Of a stretch of 21,963 nucleotides of DNA, positions 5,979 to 14,598 are shown in pieces. The notes beneath the pieces were generated by a model. It was not told the DNA's origin. It saw only the letters and a program-made list of their open reading frames with translations, and did no database searches. Position 1 is the first letter of the stretch. Each line of letters opens with the position of its first letter. This DNA is from Thalassolituus sp034111725 (GTDB lineage: Bacteria > Pseudomonadota > Gammaproteobacteria > Pseudomonadales > Oceanobacteraceae): contig NZ_JAWUWR010000040.1 of NCBI RefSeq assembly GCF_034111725.1, positions 1 to 21,963 of the forward strand, written 5' to 3'. The position numbers and the translations under genes were made by a program.

Positions 5979-7964
5979 CTATTTCATTTCACAACCCGCG
6001 CCTGTTGTGTGATTACAGCCGCTAGTATCAATGAATAACTGAGTTGAATACTCACTGACTGGTAGCTTGCCAACCTCTTGGGTAGCTTCTGTGAGGTCTT
6101 CTACGTAGTCGATGAAACCTTGGGCGTATTCTGTGAAGGTATCTTCAAATTCACCGGCATCATACGGTTCTTGAAAGGTGTCGTAGCCGTCTTGACCGGA
6201 GGCAATAAAGTTATTGGTCACTACGCGATATGTCGCAGCGGTATCCAGCGCCACCCAATCTCCATCGACCTGTGGATTTACTTCAATGTTACTAATACGG
6301 CTGCCTTTGCTTTGCGAGGCATCAACGTTGTAACGTAAACCAGAAGCATATGGATATGAACCGTTTGAACCACCGTTATCTAAGAAATTCGCCAGTGCAT
6401 CTTCTAATACATTGATGATCTGTTGGCCTGTCATATCTAAAATCACTAAGGTGTTAGAGAAAGGCAGTAAGGTAAATGCATCAGCAATAGTGACGTCTCC
6501 AGCAGCTAAGTCCACACGCACACCACCACCATTTTGTATGGCGATATCTGCAGTTGGCGATACTTTTAAGAAAGCTTTAGCCACAACGTTAGAAATATCA
6601 GAACCACGCTCATAAGTTGCAGAAGAATCACAAAGCGACGAACGTGAATCACCCGGCACACGAGACAAACAAAGATCGGTGGCATTTGTTCCAATCACCG
6701 TTTGCTTTAGTACGTCGACGTCTTGATCAAAGACCGCCAGTAATGCCGCAGTGGTGGCATCTTCTTGGGCGATAACAATTTCGTCTTCAGCGGTCAATTT
6801 GGCCGCCACATGAGTGACATCATTGCCCTTTAATGAAAGCGTTGAGCCATCACTATCTTTGTATTTAAACGTGTTGCTAATTGGTAAATACGGATGACCG
6901 CTACAGGCGGTTACTTTGCCGTTGGCATCGAAGCTAACATCAAGCTTGCCCAGCATGTGCGCATATTCCCAAGCTTGTACTACACAAACGGTGCTACCAG
7001 TACTATCGGCCACGACTGCTGGATAATCGGCGACGGGATTGAATCCTAAATCACTGAATGTGCTATCGCCCAATAAGGTATGTGAGTCGCCGCCGACAAT
7101 AACGTCAACACCGTTTAATGCTGCTGCCAGTACAAGATCGCTGGTGTATTGGTAATGAGTCATCAATACAATTTTATTCACGCCTAGAGCAGTTAATTCG
7201 TCGATGTACTTTTGTGCAGTTGTGGTTTCATCGAGGAACTGAGTATCGGCATCTGGGCTTGAAGAGTTTTTGGTTTTACCAGCAATATCGATACCTATGA
7301 TGCCTATTTGTTGGCCATCACGCTCAACGATAGTGTAAGGCTGAAGATAGCCTTCTTTAACCGCTGAGGTTGCGCCCGGTACGACGTTTGCTGCTAGAGC
7401 CGGCGTTTCACACGCCGTTGAATTTAGAGAATTTAGGAAATTAGCAAGGCCGCTGTCGCCATCATCAAATTCATGATTTCCTAGTGCAAATGCATCGAAA
7501 CACACTTGATTCATCATTTCGGCATCGGCGCGACCTTTGAATAATGAATAATACAAGGTGCCGGTAAGGGCATCCCCCGAATGCAGTTTTAGTACGTTAT
7601 TAGACTGCGTACCAAGTGTATCGAATAAACTAACCAGCAAAGGAAAACCGCCGTAGGTTACTGAAACACTCGCTATGGCTGAATCGTCGCTAAGCTTAGT
7701 AGATAACCCCAGTGACGATACATCATAACTGAAGGTTTCAGCAGCAATGTGCGAGTGGTGATCATTCATATGAAGAATGGTCAAATCCAATGCCTTACCT
7801 TCAGTTGCTACTGGCGCTTGCTGGCCCGTTTCACCTTGTGAACCCTGCAAACCTTGTTCGCCTTGTTCACCTTGTAATCCTTGCGGACCACGTTGGCCAT
7901 CACCGCCACATGCAATAAGACCCGTGCTTAATGCCGCCAACATACACAGCTTAAAACTTTGCAT
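5979..7964 (-). CDS. NadN/UshA-like 5'-nucleotidase lipoprotein with collagen-like linker
   Basis: This enzyme should hydrolyse extracellular nucleotides, possibly NAD, to nucleosides and phosphate in the periplasm or on the cell surface. The 661-aa protein starts at the ATG at 7964, preceded by AAAGGG at a normal distance. A lipoprotein signal ends in LIAC (Cys19). Nine Gly-X-Y triplets follow (23-49, many GxQ). The metallophosphoesterase domain then shows HMNDHHSH (65-72), SGDAL (129-133), GNHEFD (162-167) and GGDSH. The C-terminal 5'-nucleotidase domain contains NGGGVRVDLAAGD and the LLPFSNTL segment. The LCLSRVPGDSRSSLCD segment resembles Haemophilus NadN, but NAD specificity is inference. 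The gene stands alone, with its own terminator. An alternative start 28 codons upstream would spoil the lipoprotein signal. Confidence 0.9.
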   Translation of the reverse strand: MQSFKLCMLAALSTGLIACGGDGQRGPQGLQGEQGEQGLQGSQGETGQQAPVATEGKALDLTILHMNDHHSHIAAETFSYDVSSLGLSTKLSDDSAIASVSVTYGGFPLLVSLFDTLGTQSNNVLKLHSGDALTGTLYYSLFKGRADAEMMNQVCFDAFALGNHEFDDGDSGLANFLNSLNSTACETPALAANVVPGATSAVKEGYLQPYTIVERDGQQIGIIGIDIAGKTKNSSSPDADTQFLDETTTAQKYIDELTALGVNKIVLMTHYQYTSDLVLAAALNGVDVIVGGDSHTLLGDSTFSDLGFNPVADYPAVVADSTGSTVCVVQAWEYAHMLGKLDVSFDANGKVTACSGHPYLPISNTFKYKDSDGSTLSLKGNDVTHVAAKLTAEDEIVIAQEDATTAALLAVFDQDVDVLKQTVIGTNATDLCLSRVPGDSRSSLCDSSATYERGSDISNVVAKAFLKVSPTADIAIQNGGGVRVDLAAGDVTIADAFTLLPFSNTLVILDMTGQQIINVLEDALANFLDNGGSNGSYPYASGLRYNVDASQSKGSRISNIEVNPQVDGDWVALDTAATYRVVTNNFIASGQDGYDTFQEPYDAGEFEDTFTEYAQGFIDYVEDLTEATQEVGKLPVSEYSTQLFIDTSGCNHTTGAGCEMK

Positions 7965-7987
7965 ACATAACCCTTTCACATCTAGTT

Positions 7988-8002
7988 TAATAAAATTTAT
8001 TA
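7988..8002. promoter_or_regulatory. 15-bp perfect AT-only palindrome upstream of the nucleotidase gene
   Basis: TAATAAA-A-TTTATTA lies 23 bp before the nucleotidase ATG, in what should be its 5' leader or promoter. It could be an operator for a nutrient-responsive regulator. No known consensus is matched by eye, and AT-only palindromes arise by chance more easily than mixed ones. Confidence 0.3.
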
Positions 8003-8207
8003 GAGGGTATTTGGAGTTCTTTACGCTGAGGTTAAAGAAAATGGTCATAGATATGACAAACGTCTTCGCGAGGGTACAAAGTTAGTTTTAAGATTTAGTC
8101 CGCATTGGTCAATTAATGGTGATCGATTTTAACGTTGACGCTAAACCTTCTTTCTTTTGACACATATATCAGTAGAATCAAACACTTAATTGACAGCGGA
8201 GCTTCCT

Positions 8208-8774
8208 GTGGCAAGCTTACATGAAAGAAAATTAGCCATCGTGGCTGATCTTCATTGGTCATTGGAAGAAATGAGAGCAAAAGAAGCCGGTAAGCAATTC
8301 CTGCTTAACGTCGCGCAATTTCTACCGGTATACAGCCCCGCACTCCGTCAAATTTATAGCGACTACACAACGTATTTTACAAAAACGAGTGTGGTGATAT
8401 TGCCAGACCCTGTCGATTTCACCTGTACTTACTCGCATATTCCTGAAGAGTCGATAAAAAGCACCGGCTTATTGCTTTATCCAAGCGCGGATGGATTAGC
8501 GGTGAATATGCGTTTACGCAACAAAAAAAACATTAGCATGCCCCTTCAAAAAGCTTTCGGCCTAATTCAACAACAATTAAGAGGGCCATTTTTACCGATT
8601 ATTAAACGTGGTGATTTACGCGACTTTAAAGAGTTAACACCCTGCTTGCATTTAAATGCACTGGTTCCGAATAAAGCCGGGTCCCTTTCGCGCTTTTCAC
8701 AACGAGATATCGCTAAGGCATTAGCTGAACGCTCTAACGAATTGCAGTTAGCCGCTCACCTACTCGGGGCTTAA
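8208..8774 (+). CDS. Conserved-looking protein of unknown function, 188 aa
   Basis: I do not recognise a family. The GTG at 8208 is the best start, because GGAG (8198-8201) lies 6 nt before it; an upstream TTG at 8190 has no such site. The protein is soluble, with no signal peptide or membrane helix. It has an acidic/aromatic N-terminal part (ADLHWSLEEMRAKEAG), a central beta-like portion, a basic patch RLRNKKN and a helical C-terminus. It is a single gene, diverging from the nucleotidase and ending just before a strong bidirectional terminator. Codon use looks like that of its neighbours, so it is probably a real chromosomal gene. Confidence 0.75.
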   Translation: MASLHERKLAIVADLHWSLEEMRAKEAGKQFLLNVAQFLPVYSPALRQIYSDYTTYFTKTSVVILPDPVDFTCTYSHIPEESIKSTGLLLYPSADGLAVNMRLRNKKNISMPLQKAFGLIQQQLRGPFLPIIKRGDLRDFKELTPCLHLNALVPNKAGSLSRFSQRDIAKALAERSNELQLAAHLLGA

Positions 8775-8785
8775 GTAACGTCCAT

Positions 8786-8821
8786 AAAAAAACCCGCAAC
8801 AGTTACCTGATGCGGGTTTTT
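8786..8821. terminator. Bidirectional rho-independent terminator
   Basis: The stem CCCGCA (8793-8798) / TGCGGG (8811-8816) is flanked by A7 on the left and T5 on the right. It can end the 8208-8774 transcript on the plus strand and the tRNA-Val transcript on the minus strand. Confidence 0.9.
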
Positions 8822-8828
8822 AGTATCT

Positions 8829-8905
<77 letters not shown>

Positions 8906-8917
8906 GAAGAGGCGCGT

Positions 8918-8946
8918 ATATTAGCTATGGTCGGTTTCTAGTGCAA
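8918..8946 (-). promoter_or_regulatory. Sigma-70-type promoter of tRNA-Val
   Basis: On the minus strand, TTGCAC (8946-8941) and TAATAT (8923-8918) are separated by exactly 17 bp. The -10 box is followed by a GC-rich discriminator (ACGCGCC), as is usual for stringently controlled stable-RNA promoters. The expected start is a few bases before the tRNA 5' end. Confidence 0.78.
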
Positions 8947-8996
8947 GCCCTTTTTTAACCCATAAAGACCGGCAAAAGTCGCTAAGAATCAGTGGG

Positions 8997-11033
8997 CTAG
9001 CTATTGGCGATCATTTGCTCTTTCATACGGTGCAGCAAATCGCGCAAGCGCGCAGCCTCTTCAAAGTTAAGATCTTTTGCAGCTTTAAACATCTGATCTT
9101 CTACTTCACTTACCCGAGCGCCAAGCTTATGAGCTGGTAAATGTTGCCAGTCATTTGCGTTGTAGTCGGCTGCGTTTTCGGCCACTTTCTGTTTACTGCG
9201 ACCATTGCGATTGTGAGTCTTTTTACCGGGAGCTGGTGTCGCTTCAAGAATATCTTCCACTGACTTCATGACGCCTTTCGGTGTAATGCCGTGATTGGTG
9301 TTGAATTCAACTTGTTTTTCACGACGGCGATCGGTTTCGTCTATGGCCTTTTTCATTGAATCGGTAATACGATCCGCATAGAGAATCGCTTTACCGTTAA
9401 GGTTACGGGCGGCACGACCGATGGTCTGAATCAATGAACGCTCGGAACGCAAGAAGCCTTCTTTATCGGCATCGAAAATCGCGACCAAGGAGACTTCCGG
9501 AATATCCAAACCTTCACGCAGTAGGTTAATGCCCACCAGTACATCAAATTCGCCAAGGCGCAGGTCGCGAATAATTTCCACACGTTCAACGGTATCAATA
9601 TCTGAGTGTAAGTAACGCACACGTACTTGCTGCTCTTGCAAGAAGTCGGTGAGATCTTCCGCCATGCGTTTGGTTAATACGGTAATCAGTATGCGCTCGC
9701 CTTTCGCCGCACGCTCATTCAGTTCGTGCAGAACATCGTCAACCTGCCCCGTCGCTGGGCGAATTTCAATCACAGGATCAATCAAGCCGGTTGGGCGAAC
9801 GACCTGCTCAACGACGTTATCTTGGTGCTCTTTTTCGTAGTTGCCCGGCGTTGCAGAAACAAAAATGCACTGCGGTACTATGGATTCCCATTCTTCAAAA
9901 CGCATGGGGCGGTTATCCAATGCCGAGGGTAAACGAAAACCAAATTGGACAAGGGTTTCTTTGCGCGAGCGGTCACCGCGATACATACCACCAATTTGTG
10001 GAATGGTAACGTGCGATTCGTCTACAAAAACGAGGGCGTCTTTGGGAATGTAATCAAACAAAGTCGGTGGCGGTGCGCCCTCTTCACGACCTGATAGGTA
10101 ACGCGAGTAGTTTTCGATACCCGAGCAGTAACCCAGCTCTTGCATCATTTCGATGTCGTAACGGGTGCGCTGTTCTAAACGCTGAGCTTCTACTAATAGA
10201 TTTTCTTTCCGGTAATAATCTAAACGCTCATCCAGTTCGACTTTGATGCCATCGATGGCGTCGAGAATTTTCTGCCGTGGCGTTACGTAGTGGGTTTTAG
10301 GATAAATGGTGGCGCGAGCTAAGCGATTGCGTATAGCACCCGTTAGAGGATCGAAAGTGCTGAGCTGTTCTACTTCGTCGTCGAACAGTTCAATACGAAT
10401 GGCTTCGTCATCGCTTTCTGCCGGGAATACATCAATCACTTCACCACGTACGCGATAGGTACCGCGGTGAAAATCCATATCATTGCGGCTGTATTGCAAC
10501 TCGGCCAAGCGACGTAACACTGTACGTTGATCAATGCGATCACCGCGCACCATGTGCAGCATCATTTTGAGATACGAGTCCGGATCACCCAAACCGTAAA
10601 TAGCGGACACAGTGGCCACAATAATGGCGTCGCGGCGTTCTAATAAAGCTTTGGTTGCCGATAAACGCATCTGCTCGATGTGTTCGTTCACCGAGGCATC
10701 TTTATCAATAAAGGTATCCGATGACGGCACATACGCTTCGGGTTGGTAGTAGTCGTAATAAGAAACGAAGTACTCAACCGCGTTATTGGGGAAAAATTCT
10801 TTAAATTCGCCATAAAGCTGCGCCGCTAATGTTTTATTGTGCGCCATGATAATGGCTGGCCGTTGGCACTCGGCAATCACATTCGCCATGGTAAATGTCT
10901 TGCCGGAGCCCGTGACCCCTAGCAATGTCTGCTTTAACAGACCTGCGTTTATGCCCCCTACCAACTGTTTGATGGCGTTTGGTTGATCACCAGCGGGAGA
11001 ATATTTGGATTTCAGCTCAAATGCCTTGCTCAT
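8997..11033 (-). CDS. uvrB: Excinuclease ABC subunit B
   Basis: UvrB is the damage-verifying helicase-like subunit of nucleotide excision repair. It is loaded by UvrA and recruits UvrC for incision. The 678-aa length fits the family (673 in E. coli). Visible features are Walker A GVTGSGKT (39-46), the damage-probing beta-hairpin with SYYDYYQPEAYVP (91-103), DESH, the helicase motifs ending QTIGRAARN, and a C-terminal UVR motif (about 640-675, EDQMFKAAKDLNFEEAARLRD) that binds UvrC. The ATG at 11033 gives the usual MSKAFELKS start. A TATAAT-like -10 box is present on the minus strand at 11071-11066. I found no canonical LexA box upstream. Confidence 0.97.
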   Translation of the reverse strand: MSKAFELKSKYSPAGDQPNAIKQLVGGINAGLLKQTLLGVTGSGKTFTMANVIAECQRPAIIMAHNKTLAAQLYGEFKEFFPNNAVEYFVSYYDYYQPEAYVPSSDTFIDKDASVNEHIEQMRLSATKALLERRDAIIVATVSAIYGLGDPDSYLKMMLHMVRGDRIDQRTVLRRLAELQYSRNDMDFHRGTYRVRGEVIDVFPAESDDEAIRIELFDDEVEQLSTFDPLTGAIRNRLARATIYPKTHYVTPRQKILDAIDGIKVELDERLDYYRKENLLVEAQRLEQRTRYDIEMMQELGYCSGIENYSRYLSGREEGAPPPTLFDYIPKDALVFVDESHVTIPQIGGMYRGDRSRKETLVQFGFRLPSALDNRPMRFEEWESIVPQCIFVSATPGNYEKEHQDNVVEQVVRPTGLIDPVIEIRPATGQVDDVLHELNERAAKGERILITVLTKRMAEDLTDFLQEQQVRVRYLHSDIDTVERVEIIRDLRLGEFDVLVGINLLREGLDIPEVSLVAIFDADKEGFLRSERSLIQTIGRAARNLNGKAILYADRITDSMKKAIDETDRRREKQVEFNTNHGITPKGVMKSVEDILEATPAPGKKTHNRNGRSKQKVAENAADYNANDWQHLPAHKLGARVSEVEDQMFKAAKDLNFEEAARLRDLLHRMKEQMIANS

Positions 11034-11119
11034 CAGGATTCCAGTTAAAGGCTAAATCTTGTAGCATTATAGGGTTTTTTGCGTAGCAGAACCCAAGTTC
11101 CACATCGGACTAGGACTGT

Positions 11120-11132
11120 AACTGATTCAGTT
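11120..11132. promoter_or_regulatory. 13-bp palindrome between uvrB and the aminotransferase gene
   Basis: AACTGA-T-TCAGTT has perfect 6-bp arms and lies midway between the two divergent genes. It may be a binding site. It does not fit the LexA consensus spacing. Confidence 0.25.
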
Positions 11133-11204
11133 CGGTTCAACTAGGCCCACGTCACTTGTCTACTATGCAAGCCCCGACCACTGTCGTTTTTGAGGATACA
11201 CATT

Positions 11205-12386
11205 TTGGACCTGCAACTGTCTGATCGCGTACAACAGATCAAGCCTTCTCCTACTCTGGCGGTAACCAACCGCGCTGCAGAACTCAAGGCAGCTGGCAAA
11301 GACATTATTGGCTTGGGTGCAGGTGAACCGGATTTCGATACTCCGGATCACATCAAACAGGCGGCAATAAAAGCCATTGAGAACGGCTTTACGAAGTACA
11401 CTGCGGTTGACGGAACGCCGGGACTCAAAAAAGCCATTATTAACAAACTGCAAAACGACAACGGCTTAAGCTATGAGGCGAACCAAATTTTGGTGTCTTG
11501 TGGTGGTAAACAAAGCTTCTTCAACCTTGCCTTGGCCTACATCAATAAAGGCGATGAGGTTGTTATCCCTGCTCCGTATTGGGTGTCGTATCCTGATATG
11601 GTGATCATTGCTGAAGGTGTGCCGGTTTGTATCGAAACCGACGAAAGCACGCGCTTCAAGATCACACCAGAGCAACTAGATGCTGCAATCACAGACAAAA
11701 CGCGTTTGGTGGTACTGAACAGCCCATCGAACCCTTCTGGTGTTGCTTACACCAAAGAAGAACTGCAAGCGTTAGGTGCGGTGCTGCGCAAGTATCCTGA
11801 TGTATTGATCGCTACCGATGACATGTATGAGTACATCTGGTGGGCCGATTTCGCCTTTGAAAACATAGTAACGGCGTGCCCTGATTTATACGACCGCACC
11901 ATCGTTCTTAACGGCGTATCAAAAGCATATAGCATGACTGGCTGGCGTATTGGCTATGCTGCTGGCCCTGCCAAGCTGATCGGTGCGATGAAAAAAGTAC
12001 AATCGCAAAGCACGTCTAACCCGACGTCTATTTCTCAAGTTGCGGCTGAAGCAGCGCTGAATGGCGGTCGTGATTGCGTTCTGCCTATGGTGAAAGCCTT
12101 TAAAGAACGTCACGATTACTTAATTGCGGCGCTGAATACCATTCCGGGTTTTAGCTGCATTGAAGGCGACGGTGCATTTTATGCCTACCCAAGCGTGAAA
12201 GAAGCGATGAAAACCGCTGGTATTGAAAGCGACGTTGAATTCGCTGAGAAGCTATTGCTTGAAGCGGGTGTTGCTTTGGTGCCTGGTTCTGCCTTCGGTA
12301 CGCCGGGTTATATGCGTTTATCGTTCGCGACCAGCATGGATGTGCTGAAAGACGCGGTTGAGCGTATTAAGAAAGTTCTGAGCTGA
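11205..12386 (+). CDS. aspC: Pyridoxal-phosphate aspartate aminotransferase
   Basis: This fold-type I aminotransferase interconverts aspartate plus 2-oxoglutarate with oxaloacetate plus glutamate. The likely start is the TTG at 11205: GAGGA lies 8 nt upstream and the product then begins MDLQLSDRVQQIKPS, as in the family; a TTG five codons upstream sits on the Shine-Dalgarno sequence. Length is 393 aa. Seen are GLGAGEPDFDTP, the NSPSNPSG motif (N176), SKAYSMTGWR with the PLP-binding Lys at about 240, and the C-terminal MRLSFATS with the substrate-binding Arg. It diverges from uvrB, an arrangement I know from Pseudomonas, and ends in a strong terminator. The symbol is used in the general sense; aatA would also be valid. 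Confidence 0.93.
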   Translation: MDLQLSDRVQQIKPSPTLAVTNRAAELKAAGKDIIGLGAGEPDFDTPDHIKQAAIKAIENGFTKYTAVDGTPGLKKAIINKLQNDNGLSYEANQILVSCGGKQSFFNLALAYINKGDEVVIPAPYWVSYPDMVIIAEGVPVCIETDESTRFKITPEQLDAAITDKTRLVVLNSPSNPSGVAYTKEELQALGAVLRKYPDVLIATDDMYEYIWWADFAFENIVTACPDLYDRTIVLNGVSKAYSMTGWRIGYAAGPAKLIGAMKKVQSQSTSNPTSISQVAAEAALNGGRDCVLPMVKAFKERHDYLIAALNTIPGFSCIEGDGAFYAYPSVKEAMKTAGIESDVEFAEKLLLEAGVALVPGSAFGTPGYMRLSFATSMDVLKDAVERIKKVLS

Positions 12387-12406
12387 GATCATCCGGTTTA
12401 GGATTT

Positions 12407-12437
12407 AAAAAACGCGGCTTATTAGCCGCGTTTTTTT
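12407..12437. terminator. Bidirectional rho-independent terminator after the aminotransferase gene
   Basis: The stem CGCGGC (12413-12418) / GCCGCG (12425-12430) is flanked by A6 and T7. It ends the aminotransferase gene on the plus strand and could also stop readthrough from hda on the minus strand. Confidence 0.92.
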
Positions 12438-12466
12438 ATGGGGTTTATTTACAAGGAAAGAGAATT

Positions 12467-12667
12467 TGTAGGAGCGATTCAATGAACGTTTTTTGATCAC
12501 ATTTTTTGTTAATAGTCGCGATGAAATTATTTGTTACGCCGGATTAAATCGAAAAATACGTTTTCTGTAGGAGTCACTCAGGGAGCCTAAGCGAGCAGTG
12601 ACGAAATAAGATGCACAGCCAAAATCGGGAGTGCGCACAAAAAGCGTTCGTTGACTCCCTCCTACAG
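12467..12667. repeat. REP/BIME-like convergent hairpins with GTAG heads
   Basis: This fills the gene-free stretch between aspC and hda. CTGTAGGAG (12565-12573) and its inverted copy CTCCTACAG (12659-12667) bound a 103-bp unit. Inside, each GTAG head is followed by its own hairpin: GTCACT/AGTGAC (12572-12577 with 12596-12601), and on the other strand GGGAGT/ACTCCC (arms near 12628-12633 and 12654-12659). This is the layout of paired REP sequences (BIMEs) mobilised by RAYT/TnpA-REP proteins. A lone TGTAGGAGCGA at 12467-12477 may be a third, decayed copy. Confidence 0.6.
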
Positions 12668-12717
12668 GTACGGCAGTCCAACCGATCTAATGCATATCGC
12701 ACCCTGCCCCATAATCC

Positions 12718-13413
12718 TCACCACCCCATCTCTGCTTTAATAAACGGGATCGTCAATTTCCGTTGTGCGGTTAACGACGCTTGATCCAGCCGTTCGAGCA
12801 AATCAAACAAGGCTTGGCTATCGCGCGGCCCACGGGTAAGGATGTAACGCGCTACATCATCCGTTAGATTTAAACCCCGACGATGCGCGCGCAGCAGCAA
12901 GGCCAATACTTTCTCTTCGTCGGCCAATGCCCCTACCTGATACACCATGCCCCAGCTCAAACGCGAGGTCAGATCTGGAAGCCGAATTCCAAGTTGTTGC
13001 GGGTTGGCGTTCGCGGCAATCAACAAATGGCTTTGGCGATCACGAATTCGATTAAACAAATGAAAGATGGCTTCTTCCCATTCTTCATTGCCAGCAATCA
13101 CTTGCAGATTATCCAAGGCAACAAGCGGCAGTTGCTCCATCGACTCGAGTACGTCGGGGCCCATTTCGACCAGCTCGTCTAACGGGAGATAGACACTATG
13201 ATGACCTAGGCCTTCGGCATAATGGCAAGCGGCCTGCAATAAATGACTGCACCCTACTCCTGATGCGCCCCACAAATAAATGAAGGGTTCGCCGCGGGTA
13301 GTCCACTGCTGCTGTAATGATTGAACGATTTGTTCGTTAGGGCCCGCATGGTAATTAGCAAAGCGGGCATCGTCGCGAATAACAACCGGAAGCGTTAACT
13401 GTTGATGTTCCAT
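12718..13413 (-). CDS. hda: DnaA regulatory inactivator Hda
   Basis: Hda, with the beta clamp, stimulates hydrolysis of ATP bound to DnaA after initiation and so prevents re-replication. The 231-aa protein starts with a clamp-binding motif (QQLTLPV, residues 4-10), followed by an AAA+ domain like DnaA domain III. The P-loop is atypical (GASGVGCSHLL); E. coli Hda is also atypical there. LVALDNLQVIAG is the Walker B-like region and DLTSRLSWG the sensor/arginine-finger region. The C-terminal RASLTAQRKLTIPF-like stretch matches Hda closely. It lies 9 nt downstream of the DUF2066 gene, so the two are probably co-transcribed. Confidence 0.95.
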   Translation of the reverse strand: MEHQQLTLPVVIRDDARFANYHAGPNEQIVQSLQQQWTTRGEPFIYLWGASGVGCSHLLQAACHYAEGLGHHSVYLPLDELVEMGPDVLESMEQLPLVALDNLQVIAGNEEWEEAIFHLFNRIRDRQSHLLIAANANPQQLGIRLPDLTSRLSWGMVYQVGALADEEKVLALLLRAHRRGLNLTDDVARYILTRGPRDSQALFDLLERLDQASLTAQRKLTIPFIKAEMGW

Positions 13414-13422
13414 AACTGAATC

Positions 13423-14433
13423 TTAGGGCTGCCACTGCAAAGTATTAGGCTGATCGGTTTCTTTTAAACGTTTATCCAAAGCCAATACATCCCATGTCTG
13501 AGGCCAGCTGGTTGCTAACGTCAAACTGAGGGTGACTTCATCTTGGTTAACGCTGAGCACTCGGGTATTCGATATGGCTATGTGGGCATTGAGGTAGTTC
13601 AACAAACGCTGGTAATCGCTGAAGTTCGCCACATGATTAACGCGAATAACGTAACCATCGGCACTTGTTTCGGCATTCTCTGTAACTGCGTAGCGGCTTG
13701 CTAAGGTATCGGCTAACTTGTCGGCGACTTGCAAAGCTAGAACGTCTGGGGATGGAGCTTGCACGCTAAACTGCGTGGTATCGGCACCGTAACTGAATTG
13801 ACCAGCAAAGTACCAAGACGATGCACTAGGAATAATTCGGCCTGCTAAATAGCCGTCCACTGGATAGCGTTCACTTGCAAGGGCGATATCCTGACTGAAC
13901 AAGCCCCACAAACGCTCGACTGGCAAAGCAAGTTCGTCATCTAAATCATTGGTAGGAAATAGCACTGGGATGCCGCGCTCTTCCATCGCATTTTGAATGG
14001 CGCTGCGCACAATAAGATTTTCTTGAGTCACCATGCGCTGCTGACCGTCAGTTTCTTGCGCTAACCACACTAAGGTTAAAGGCCGACTGCTGCCCCAGAC
14101 CGGTTCGCCTGCCCGCTTCAACAAGGCTTGAATTTGAGTGGCTGAGAAACTCACTTGCAGGAATAACTGGCTCTGCTCGCCTCGGACGTAGCGAATTTGG
14201 CTCACCATAGACTCAGCGTTGCTCTGCTCTTTCTGTAACAAAGGATTCTGCAAGGTGGCTGCGTGACCCGACACTTTGACTAATACTTGCTGATAAGCCT
14301 GTTCGATACCGGCACGACGATTCGCTGCCGACTGATCCGTCACCACGACGCGCACGTCGTGCAATCCAGAAACGACGACGGCATGTGTGGTAAAGCTTAA
14401 AAAGCCCAACAAAATAAGCGCTGCAATCCGCAC
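13423..14433 (-). CDS. DUF2066 exported protein
   Basis: This 336-aa protein carries a Sec signal peptide (1-18, cleavage likely after THA) and is probably periplasmic. The body matches the DUF2066 style: early V-V-V-T-D-Q-S-A-A-N-R-R and an AYQQVLVKVSGH block. In many gammaproteobacteria this gene sits between purM and hda, as here. Biochemical function is unknown. The start is a GTG with GGAAG 5 nt upstream. It diverges from purM and probably shares the intergenic promoter region 14434-14598. Confidence 0.88.
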   Translation of the reverse strand: MRIAALILLGFLSFTTHAVVVSGLHDVRVVVTDQSAANRRAGIEQAYQQVLVKVSGHAATLQNPLLQKEQSNAESMVSQIRYVRGEQSQLFLQVSFSATQIQALLKRAGEPVWGSSRPLTLVWLAQETDGQQRMVTQENLIVRSAIQNAMEERGIPVLFPTNDLDDELALPVERLWGLFSQDIALASERYPVDGYLAGRIIPSASSWYFAGQFSYGADTTQFSVQAPSPDVLALQVADKLADTLASRYAVTENAETSADGYVIRVNHVANFSDYQRLLNYLNAHIAISNTRVLSVNQDEVTLSLTLATSWPQTWDVLALDKRLKETDQPNTLQWQP

Positions 14434-14598
14434 TTTTACTTCCTTAGATTGTTATCAGACGCGGTATTGTGCCATGAGCAACGAATATAACCAGTGAAGA
14501 TAAGTGTTCTTTTGCGCTTTTCGGCATTTCCATGATGCAGGATGCAACACAAATCGTTAGAATACGCGCCTTTCCATTGGCCACCCAGTGACAACGGC

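Noticed and set aside
7777..8085. Plus-strand Cys/Pro-rich frame resembling a metal-binding peptide
   Set aside because: It is the antisense image of the Gly-X-Y collagen-like segment of the nucleotidase. The periodic Cys-Pro pattern follows from that repeat.
11116..11130. Possible LexA box (CTG...CAG) upstream of uvrB
   Set aside because: The half-sites are separated by 9 bases instead of 10, and the inner bases do not match CTGT-N8-ACAG.
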